NCBI RefSeq assembly: GCF_934747485.1
Contig: NZ_CAKVGN010000020.1
Location: 1-42,338 of the forward strand
Reading direction: 5' to 3'
DNA length: 42,338 nucleotides
Source of the DNA: an uncultured Brachyspira sp.
GTDB taxonomy: Bacteria; Spirochaetota; Brachyspiria; Brachyspirales; Brachyspiraceae
Both the position numbers and the translations under genes were made by a program. This document shows positions 25,509 through 32,829 of the stretch, in pieces (positions within the stretch are counted from its first letter, which is position 1; each line of letters opens with the position of its first letter). The notes under the pieces are model-generated. The model was not told the DNA's origin and made no database searches. It worked only from the letters and a program-made list of their open reading frames with translations.

Positions 25509-26639
25509 TTATACCTTAATTTTTTTACTAGAGTTTAAATATAAAAAAATGATAATTAATATATAAACATATGATATTATTTTTAATATTTCAATATAAT
25601 TATAAGCACTATTTACCCCCCCCCAACTGTATTTATTTACACTAGATAGTTGAAAATCTATTATATGTTTAATACCATCAATAATTTTTGTTTTAGGAAT
25701 ATAATTAAATTCATTATTAGCTTTAACATTTGAACCTATAGCATTTTTGAATACTTCTTTTTCTATTCTTTTTCTGCTTAAATTATAATTTTTATCAAAT
25801 AATTCTTCATATTTATCCCAAAAACTATTTGGATTGCCACTATTATATTCAATATTTTTATTTAATGTTTTAAAAATTATATCTGCAATTCCTAAAGCTG
25901 AATATCCTTCCCCAGAACATAAATTGAAAATTTCTGAATTATATTGTTTTTCAGAGTTAATCATTCTATACATATATTCCATTAAATCATCAACATATAT
26001 GTAATCTCTCTTAACATTAGATGTATTAAAAATAGTGGGCTTTATGCCATTAACTATTTCTCTTATTAAATAACTTGTAAATGGGGGATATTTTCTTTTA
26101 AAATCTTGATGCGGACCATATATATTAAAAAATCTACAAATTATAATATTCATATCATAATTTTGTGAATATGATTTACATATTTGCTCTGCCATATATT
26201 TTGTTGTAGAATATATTAAATTAGGATATACAATCATATCCTCTGTATAAATATCATTTGGATTATTATTTTCATATACTGCTGAAGTAGATGAAAAAAT
26301 AATTTTTTTAACATTACTCGATCTACAGGCATTCAAAACATTAGTCAATCCTGTAATATTAATATCAATGGCTTTTGTTGGATTTGCTTCGCATTCAGGC
26401 AATGCTGAAATTCCTGCTAAATGCACAACTATATCTATATTTTTTAAATACTTATTAAAATCTTTAGATCTAATATCATCTAATATAAAATTCTTAACTA
26501 AATACTCATTATCTTCAAAATTATCTCTATAACCATATTCTAATGTATCTAAAATTTTAACTTCATTTCCTTTTAATAACAAAAATTTAGCAAATTCTGA
26601 GCCTATAAAACCTGCTCCACCTGTAATTAAAATATTCAT
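25509..26639 (-). CDS. NAD-dependent epimerase/dehydratase with G9 tract near C-terminus
   Basis: A 376-residue extended SDR of the UDP-glucose 4-epimerase type. It shows GGAGFIGSEFAKFLL, HLAGISALPECEANP, SSTSAVYENN, YSTTKYMAEQ, FFNIYGPHQD and VKRDYIYVDDLMEYM. The expected enzyme ends near residue 338. A run of nine G (25616-25624) then encodes Trp-Gly-Gly-Val and a 34-residue tail containing a hydrophobic segment (IISYVYILIIIFLYL) that could insert in the membrane. With eight or ten G, translation would stop at once. The tail frame ends 8 nt before the next gene's ATG. Confidence 0.85.
   Translation of the reverse strand: MNILITGGAGFIGSEFAKFLLLKGNEVKILDTLEYGYRDNFEDNEYLVKNFILDDIRSKDFNKYLKNIDIVVHLAGISALPECEANPTKAIDINITGLTNVLNACRSSNVKKIIFSSTSAVYENNNPNDIYTEDMIVYPNLIYSTTKYMAEQICKSYSQNYDMNIIICRFFNIYGPHQDFKRKYPPFTSYLIREIVNGIKPTIFNTSNVKRDYIYVDDLMEYMYRMINSEKQYNSEIFNLCSGEGYSALGIADIIFKTLNKNIEYNSGNPNSFWDKYEELFDKNYNLSRKRIEKEVFKNAIGSNVKANNEFNYIPKTKIIDGIKHIIDFQLSSVNKYSWGGVNSAYNYIEILKIISYVYILIIIFLYLNSSKKIKV
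25616..25624 (-). repeat. Poly-G (G9) tract at the end of an epimerase gene
   Basis: Nine consecutive C on the + strand. One G fewer gives an immediate TAA and one more gives TAG two codons later. The present length keeps a 34-codon tail open up to the next gene. In a genome this A/T-rich a G9 run is exceptional. Confidence 0.9.
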
Positions 26640-26645
26640 AATTTC

Positions 26646-27431
26646 TTATTCCTTATTTGTATATTTTGTAGTATAAAAATAGTTTTTTGGATATTCTCTA
26701 TCAATAAAAAGCTTTTGAGAACTAAAAATATATAAAAAACAAAACTTTAATATTTCAAAACCTTGCTTAAACATTTTAGCGTTACTAATTTGATCATCTT
26801 CTCTCCAATTAATTGGGAAAAAATTATAATTGTATTTTTTATACGCTAAATATAATAACATTAGATTATTGAAAGTCAAGCTATTAGGCAATATTTTAAT
26901 ATAAAATTTATTTTTTAAAATATCAATTTTAAACATATTTAATCCAGATCCCATATCATATACTGCTCTTTTAACAACAATGGAATAAATACTATTCAAT
27001 ATTTTATTACCAAATATTCTCAAATTTGAGTATCCTTTAATACTAGCACCTTTCATAAATCTAGCACCTAAAAAAGCATCATATTTAAAAGCTGTTTCAT
27101 CTTTTATATACGGCACTATGTCTTTAATACCGCCCTGATCATCACCATGAAGTACTATAACATAATCATAACCATTATCTATTGCATAATTAAAAGCTAC
27201 TTTGTGTGATCCGCCTAAACTAACATTTTCTTCATTTTGTATTAAAGTAGTTTTTATATTGCTTAATTTTTTTAACGCTTCTTCTGCTGCTAATAAAGAA
27301 TTGTCTTTACTTATATTATCAACAACTAAAATCTCTGCAAAAAGTTTTTGTGTTTCTTCATCAAATTGTGATATTACTCTAGGTATTTGTTTTTCACAAT
27401 TATACATCGGTATAAATACTAATATTTTCAT
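26646..27431 (-). CDS. Family 2 glycosyltransferase (DPM-like)
   Basis: A 261-residue GT2 enzyme with VFIPMYNCEKQIPRVI, VVDNISKDNS and VLHGDDQGG. It is the near-duplicate of 24715-25500: the first ~125 codons match with few changes (for example Gly25 to Glu), whereas the second half, which usually determines acceptor choice, is different apart from WREDDQISNAK. The ATG overlaps the stop of the methyltransferase upstream as ATGA and has AAAGGT nearby. If that methyltransferase is out of frame, coupled ribosomes would not arrive. Confidence 0.87.
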   Translation of the reverse strand: MKILVFIPMYNCEKQIPRVISQFDEETQKLFAEILVVDNISKDNSLLAAEEALKKLSNIKTTLIQNEENVSLGGSHKVAFNYAIDNGYDYVIVLHGDDQGGIKDIVPYIKDETAFKYDAFLGARFMKGASIKGYSNLRIFGNKILNSIYSIVVKRAVYDMGSGLNMFKIDILKNKFYIKILPNSLTFNNLMLLYLAYKKYNYNFFPINWREDDQISNAKMFKQGFEILKFCFLYIFSSQKLFIDREYPKNYFYTTKYTNKE

Positions 27432-28356
27432 TTATCTTCGACCTTTTTCAATATATAAGTTAGTTCCCCCATTAATACAGGAAAATCTACTTTTTTTATT
27501 AATGGTAAAGCATGTAAAATTTTCACTATATCAGAAATAAGAAATTGTTTATAATCTTTGGCTATAGAATACAAAAAATCTAAATTGACTATTTTTACAC
27601 ATGGATATGATTTAATAACTTTAAAACCAGTTTTTTCAGCAATTTTTTTCATGCTATTTTTATTAAAATATACTAAATGCTCTAACATATATCTATGCCA
27701 TTTACTTTTCAATATTTTAGCTGTTAATGATTTTGTATTAGGAGTAGTAATCAAAACATACCCCCCCCCCCCCCACGAAGTGTTGCTTTATCTGATGATA
27801 AATTTTTTGATGTTTTTATCAATAATTTATTAGCAATAAGTAACATATTAGTAGGATCTTTCACATGTTCTATTACATCACACATTGTTATTAAATCAAA
27901 AAAATTATATTTAAATGGATGAGTTTCCAAAGTACCATTATATATTTTATCATCACCAAATTTAGATTTTGCTATATTACTTGCATATTCTGATATTTCA
28001 ATACCATAAGGTTCAAAACCTAATTCTTTGGCCTCCTCTAATAAAAATCCTGTAGCTGTACCAACATCTAATATATTACCAGAATCTATAAATGGAATCA
28101 TTCCTTTTAATATATGTTTGAATGTATTTTTTTTCATATTAGATACTTCTTCTGTCTCTCCGTCACCAATACCCCATGATTCAAAATAATTTTTGCTATA
28201 TATATTTTTTATTTCTTCATCTGTAGGCACTGGATCCATAAATTCAAATTGACATTTAGGACACATAACTATTTCTCTATTATCTATAAGTGATTTTATT
28301 TTCATACTTCCTTCATAATCACATAATATACACTTTGATTTTTTAGTCTTATACAT
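27428..28356 (-). CDS. Zinc-ribbon methyltransferase, split by a G14 tract (phase off)
   Basis: One gene read in two frames. The N-terminal part (from the ATG at 28356, AGGAG 6 nt upstream) has a zinc ribbon (CILCDYEG, MCPKCQFEF), the SAM motif ILDVGTATGFLLEEA and DLITMCDVIEHV. At the G14 run it enters GGGGGMF and stops at 27751. The C-terminal part (YVLITTPNTKSLTAK and on) continues in another frame to 27428. Twelve or fifteen G would restore an enzyme of about 308 residues like the intact paralogue at 31782-32657. Probably a sugar C- or O-methyltransferase. Confidence 0.85.
27761..27774 (-). repeat. Poly-G (G14) phase-variation tract
   Basis: Fourteen consecutive C on the + strand within the methyltransferase gene 27428-28356. 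The tract lies exactly where the paralogues have G13 and G10, just before the codons for Y-V/I-L/V-I-T-T-P-N-T. The length modulo three puts the downstream half out of frame. Exact length may be population-averaged or affected by sequencing error. Confidence 0.95.
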
Positions 28357-28366
28357 ATTGTTCTCC

Positions 28367-30175
28367 TTATATATTTTCCCACTCATTTAATGCCAAACCA
28401 GCTAATGCCAACATTAAAAAAGCATTACTCTTATTTAATTTTATCATATAAACTATTGCTCTAATATAACAAATTGATTCATAAAAATATATATTTTTTA
28501 ATCCTTTATCTCCAAATTTATCTCTTATATAATCTTTCAAATAATTAAATATTCTTTCATATTTTAAAGTAGAATAATCTGGATATGTAATAATATTTTC
28601 ATTAATTGAATAAGTATTTAGATTTTTTACATATTCATATTTTCCGTGAAGAGATTGAAAAAGTTTAGCATATTCAGCAAATACGTTATTATATCTAGGT
28701 GCTGGATCTATTAGAATATAATTTTTACTGTTATCTACAAGTATATTTTCTATAGTTAAATCACCATGTATATATTGTATATTATGTTCTAATGAATAAT
28801 GAAATTCTTTTAATTCATTGAGCATATTCATTATATTTGGTACTTTAACATTATTTACAATCAGATATTTATACTTAGTTAAATATTTATATTTAGAATC
28901 TAATAAATAATTAATATTATTCAATATATGCTCATTATATATATTGTCTATTATGTTTTTTTTATTTCCCATATAACTTGCATTTGAATAACAATCATTT
29001 AATTTATCAATGATATTTTTTATTATATCCCAAGCTTCTGTTACATCTATATAATGTATAGTTGTAAAAAAAGTTTCACCATTAGCAAAATATTCCATAT
29101 CATAAGAAAATAAATTCTCTTCTTCAACTTTGTTCAATATTTTTGGCAAAGGTAAATTATTATTCTTTTCAAGCCATTCATACTGTGATTTTAATTTATC
29201 AGCAGCATTTGAAAGTGCTATTTTTCTTACAAATAAATTATCTTTTCCTTGCATTAAGTAAGTCTTTGCTTCACTTGCAGCACTTAAATCTTTTATAATT
29301 GTAGCATTATTGGTCATATTATAATAAGTATCATCATTTTTTGAATATTTATTATTAAAATAATATTTGAAAAACGACAATGATATATCATTAGATACAT
29401 AAGGTATCATTTTTAATGATGAAGTTTTTTCTCTTTCTTTAAATGGAATATAAGCTATTATAATAAGCAATATATTTGGAATTAATAAATATAAAATATA
29501 GTTTATAAAATCATTTTCTTTAAATATAGATAAAGACTTTATCAGTCCTGAAGAGGTTAAATCTGTAAACTGATGCAAAATCAAATCTTTCAAATCTACA
29601 TTAAAAATGGCATTACTTACAATAATAACAGATAATATATTGAAAATCCACATTAACAAACTAGATAATGAAAATACAAATAATTTTTTCTTATTGTCAA
29701 TAATATCAATTCTAAGTCTATATAAAGACCAATATAATCCTAGTAAAAAAGATTTTATGAAGTCATTAAAAAGTGAAGATAAATAATAGTATATTTTTTT
29801 TAATATTATAAAATTACAGAATATAAATATTAATGTTGCTGAAATAAACAATATCAATATAGATAATGATTTTATATTAAAAAATAATAATATAAAAAAT
29901 ACTATTATTAAGTCAAAAACTCTCTCAATAAATGCTAAACTTAAGGACATTCGCCAAGAGCTTTTTGTAAGTTTTGAAAAAACAAATGTTCTTGCTATAT
30001 CTGATACTCTAAATGGAAAAAAGAAATCTATTAAAAATCCTATGAATGTACTTTTTAAATATGGCTTTATAGGCTTATTTAAATATGGATTTAAAATATA
30101 TAAAGTTCTAAACGCTCTTATTATATTCCCAATAAAAAATAGGATAATAGCTAATATAACATATTTATTCATCAT
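28367..30175 (-). CDS. Fusion of flippase-like membrane domain and sugar/choline kinase-like domain
   Basis: A 602-residue two-part protein. Residues 1-245 form about six to eight hydrophobic segments with GFLIDFFFPFRVSDIARTF, like the LPG synthase TM/AglD (UPF0104) membrane family. From about 270 a soluble domain resembles aminoglycoside/choline kinases: KTYLMQGKDNLFVRKIAL contributes the ATP-binding lysine, YIHGDLTIENILVDNS is the Brenner-type catalytic loop, and LIDPAPRYN carries the metal-binding Asp. The start overlaps the nucleotidyltransferase stop, so the two are probably made together and may handle one phosphorylated substituent. Confidence 0.78.
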   Translation of the reverse strand: MMNKYVILAIILFFIGNIIRAFRTLYILNPYLNKPIKPYLKSTFIGFLIDFFFPFRVSDIARTFVFSKLTKSSWRMSLSLAFIERVFDLIIVFFILLFFNIKSLSILILFISATLIFIFCNFIILKKIYYYLSSLFNDFIKSFLLGLYWSLYRLRIDIIDNKKKLFVFSLSSLLMWIFNILSVIIVSNAIFNVDLKDLILHQFTDLTSSGLIKSLSIFKENDFINYILYLLIPNILLIIIAYIPFKEREKTSSLKMIPYVSNDISLSFFKYYFNNKYSKNDDTYYNMTNNATIIKDLSAASEAKTYLMQGKDNLFVRKIALSNAADKLKSQYEWLEKNNNLPLPKILNKVEEENLFSYDMEYFANGETFFTTIHYIDVTEAWDIIKNIIDKLNDCYSNASYMGNKKNIIDNIYNEHILNNINYLLDSKYKYLTKYKYLIVNNVKVPNIMNMLNELKEFHYSLEHNIQYIHGDLTIENILVDNSKNYILIDPAPRYNNVFAEYAKLFQSLHGKYEYVKNLNTYSINENIITYPDYSTLKYERIFNYLKDYIRDKFGDKGLKNIYFYESICYIRAIVYMIKLNKSNAFLMLALAGLALNEWENI

Positions 30176-30903
30176 AACTTAAACAAATCAAAAACCTTAC
30201 TTTCTTTTACTTTTAAAAATTCATCTACTGTTCCAAATGAAATATTAAAATCGCATTCAAAGTTCTCTATATTTCCATTTTTTAATGGTTCAATATTGTA
30301 AACTCCGCTTGTATAAAATTCTGAATACAAACAATTTTCTAAATATTTTTTGCTTATTTCATCAAATAAAGAAATATTTTTAAAACCATATACACCAGCT
30401 ATAGCATCATTACTTATAACCTCTTTTTCTTTAGTTCCTATTATTTTATTATTTTCATCTTTTATACAGTAACTATAACAAGATTTATCAGATTTAAATG
30501 TTAATAAAAATCCATCTAAATTATTTAATTCATTTTGATTTAACCTAAACTCTTCACTATAAAAACAATGATCACAATCATTAAAAATAACGGGGTAATC
30601 ATTATCTATTAATTCTATAGCCTCCCTTGAAGTTAATACTGCACCGGGAGGTGTTTTGTCTAAAAGTTTAATTTTAGCATCTGGAAAATATGATAATATT
30701 TTATTTATTAATATATTATCTTTATTGTGTTCTTTAAGTCCTATAAATATTAAATTTGAATACTCATAATATTTTACTAAACTTTTAGCAGAGTAGTAAA
30801 AAAATGGATACTCTTGTATTTCAATTATAGGTTTAGGAACTTTATAGCCTAAATTATAAAATCTAGTTCCAGCACCAGCCATAGGTATTACTATATTAAT
30901 CAT
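30172..30903 (-). CDS. Sugar/polyol-phosphate nucleotidyltransferase
   Basis: A 243-residue NTP transferase. IPMAGAGTRFYNLGYKVPKPIIEI is the activation signature, and FNDCDHCFY is the likely metal-binding block. It is shorter than RfbA or RfbF and lacks their family-specific motifs. It overlaps the stop of a phase-variable methyltransferase (ATGA) and is followed, with another overlap, by the flippase/kinase fusion. A kinase and a nucleotidyltransferase side by side suggest activation of an unusual substituent, similar in logic to licA/licC, but the substrate is not visible. Confidence 0.82.
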   Translation of the reverse strand: MINIVIPMAGAGTRFYNLGYKVPKPIIEIQEYPFFYYSAKSLVKYYEYSNLIFIGLKEHNKDNILINKILSYFPDAKIKLLDKTPPGAVLTSREAIELIDNDYPVIFNDCDHCFYSEEFRLNQNELNNLDGFLLTFKSDKSCYSYCIKDENNKIIGTKEKEVISNDAIAGVYGFKNISLFDEISKKYLENCLYSEFYTSGVYNIEPLKNGNIENFECDFNISFGTVDEFLKVKESKVFDLFKL

Positions 30904-31785
30904 TTATTTTCCTTAATCCTTAAAATTATTAAACTTTCACCTATTAATAATGGAATTTTTATATTATTAATAATAGGTATTTTCTCCAAAATAGCAAATA
31001 TTTCGTTAGCACCCTTCAAAGGATATTTTTTAAATATATGACTTAAATAACTTAAAGTTAAAATTTTCCAAAAAGGTTTAAATTCTATAACTTCAAATCC
31101 TGCTTTTTTGGCAGATTCAAAAATACTTTTTTTATTAAAATAATATACATGCTCCAATTTATAATGAGACCATTTTGATCCCATAATCTTACGAGTAAAA
31201 CTATCAGTATTAGGAGTTGTAATCACTATATACCCCCCCCCCCCCACGAGATGTCAATAATTCTTTAGATTTTTCTAAAGTTTCTACAGGATTATCTATA
31301 TGTTCAAATAAATCATTCATTGTAATTACATCAAAAGTATTTTTCCATTTACATGTTTCTACAGTACCATTATATATTTTATCTTCACCAAATTTTTTCT
31401 TTGCCATATCACTTCCATTTTTACTTAACTCTACCCCATATGAGTCAAATCCCATTTCGTTAGCAACTTCAAGAAGATAACCTAAACCACATCCTACATC
31501 TAATAATTTACCAGAATTTTTATATTTTAATATACTTTTTACAACTTTTCTAAATTTATCCTTTTTCATTGAAATAAATGCTGGATTATCATTTCCCCAG
31601 CCAGCATAATTGTCTACATCATATATTTTTGACTTATCTTCTTCTGTTAATGGAGGATATAAAAATTCTAATCCGCAATTAGGGCATAAAATAACTTCTC
31701 TATCACCTATATCACTAATATTAGTAAATAGTATTTTCATTTCTCCTTCATATTCACATGCATTACACTTTAATTTTCTAATCAT
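30900..31785 (-). CDS. Zinc-ribbon methyltransferase, split by a G13 tract (phase off)
   Basis: Second methyltransferase of the trio. The N-terminal frame from 31785 has KCNACEYEG, LCPNCGLEF, the SAM motif LLDVGCGLGYLLEVA and FDVITMNDLFEHI, then runs through the G13 tract to a stop at 31210. The remaining part (YIVITTPNTDSFTRK and on) is open in the other frame to 30900. Twelve G would give a continuous enzyme of 294 residues. The separate frame that starts with a GTG at 31247 is an artefact of the tract. The start overlaps the stop of the intact paralogue (ATGA). Confidence 0.85.
31233..31245 (-). repeat. Poly-G (G13) phase-variation tract
   Basis: Thirteen consecutive C on the + strand, at the same codon position as in the two paralogues. 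Loss of one base restores the full methyltransferase frame. Confidence 0.95.
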
Positions 31786-32657
31786 TTCTTACTCCTTAAA
31801 ATTACTAAAAATTCACCTATCAATATTGGTATTTCTAAATTTCCAACAACAGGTATTTTCTCTAGTATTGAAAATATTCCAGACAACAATTTTCTATTTG
31901 TATACTTAAAAATACTATTCATATATTTAAAAGTTAAAACTTTCCAAAATGGTCTAATCTCAATAATTTCAAATCCAATTAAACTTGCTAATGTTTCTAT
32001 ACTTTTTTCATTAAAATAATGTATATGTTCAATATTATAATGAGACCATTTAGATTTCATAGTTTTACAAGTAAATGAATTAGTATTAGGAGTTGTAATC
32101 ACAATATACCCCCCCCCCGTACAATTCAATAATTCTCTTGATTTTTTTAATAGCTCTAGAGGGCTTTCTACATGCTCCAATACATCGCTCATCATAATTA
32201 TATCAAAATAATTATTTTTAAAATTTGATTTTTCAATAATACCATTATAAATTTTTTCGCCGCCAAATTTATTTTTAGCAATATCAGCTGCTTTTTCTCC
32301 AACTTCTACCCCATAAACATCAAAACCTAATTCTTTGGCTTCTTCCATTAAATATCCAGGTCCGCATCCTATATCAAGTAATTTTCCATTTTTTCTATAT
32401 TTCAATACATATTTCAATAATTTTTTGAATTTATCTTTCTTCATCTTTGAAAAAGAATCTTCTTCTCCTATTCCCCAAGCTGCATAATCATCAGAATATA
32501 TTTCTTCAAGTTCTTTTTGTGTAGGATATGGATATAAATACTCTATTTCACAATTTTTACATTTCACTATACTCTTATCACCTATAGAATTTTTATATAA
32601 ATACTCAATAGTATTTTCATTTGAACATATAGGGCATTTAATATCAATCTTTTCCAT
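31782..32657 (-). CDS. Zinc-ribbon SAM methyltransferase, intact (phase on)
   Basis: A 291-residue class-I methyltransferase. A zinc ribbon (CPICSNENT, CKNCEIEY) leads into the SAM motif LLDIGCGPGYLMEEA near residue 95, then DIIMMSDVLEHVESP. NCTGGGYIVITTPNT (with the G10 tract) precedes the C-terminal part. The family includes sugar C-methyltransferases with an N-terminal zinc domain, so a deoxysugar substrate is plausible. It is the first gene of a run of overlapping genes down to 26646. AGAGGA lies about 8 nt before the ATG. Confidence 0.88.
   Translation of the reverse strand: MEKIDIKCPICSNENTIEYLYKNSIGDKSIVKCKNCEIEYLYPYPTQKELEEIYSDDYAAWGIGEEDSFSKMKKDKFKKLLKYVLKYRKNGKLLDIGCGPGYLMEEAKELGFDVYGVEVGEKAADIAKNKFGGEKIYNGIIEKSNFKNNYFDIIMMSDVLEHVESPLELLKKSRELLNCTGGGYIVITTPNTNSFTCKTMKSKWSHYNIEHIHYFNEKSIETLASLIGFEIIEIRPFWKVLTFKYMNSIFKYTNRKLLSGIFSILEKIPVVGNLEIPILIGEFLVILRSKK
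32109..32118 (-). repeat. Poly-G (G10) phase-variation tract, in-frame
   Basis: Ten consecutive C on the + strand. In frame, the tract supplies the last base of a Thr codon and three Gly codons before YIVITTPNT. A change of one base would truncate the enzyme near residue 185. Confidence 0.9.
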
Positions 32658-32829
32658 TTTTTAATCCTCTATTTCTAAACATTTTTTACATATATCTAAC
32701 TTTATCATATTCTTGTCTAAAAGTTCATTCTCTTAAATGAGTATAACTTTTCTATATATAAACTATATTGATTTCTATATATTAAACATAACATATTTTT
32801 CATAATAATCAATATACAGTTATAATATA
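32658..32829. other. Intergenic gap upstream of the methyltransferase operon
   Basis: A 172-bp A/T-rich gap. It must hold the end of the membrane-protein transcript and probably a promoter for the methyltransferase operon, but I find no pair of -35/-10 boxes or hairpin that I would defend. Confidence 0.3.

Noticed and set aside
27775..27835. Decayed pseudogene interpretation of the split methyltransferase
   Set aside because: The only defect is the length of the G tract; both halves are otherwise open and keep conserved motifs, and two paralogues show the same tract.
30900..31247. Separate gene starting with GTG in the G13 tract
   Set aside because: It is the second half of the methyltransferase at 30900-31785; the GTG arises only from the poly-G run and has no ribosome-binding site.
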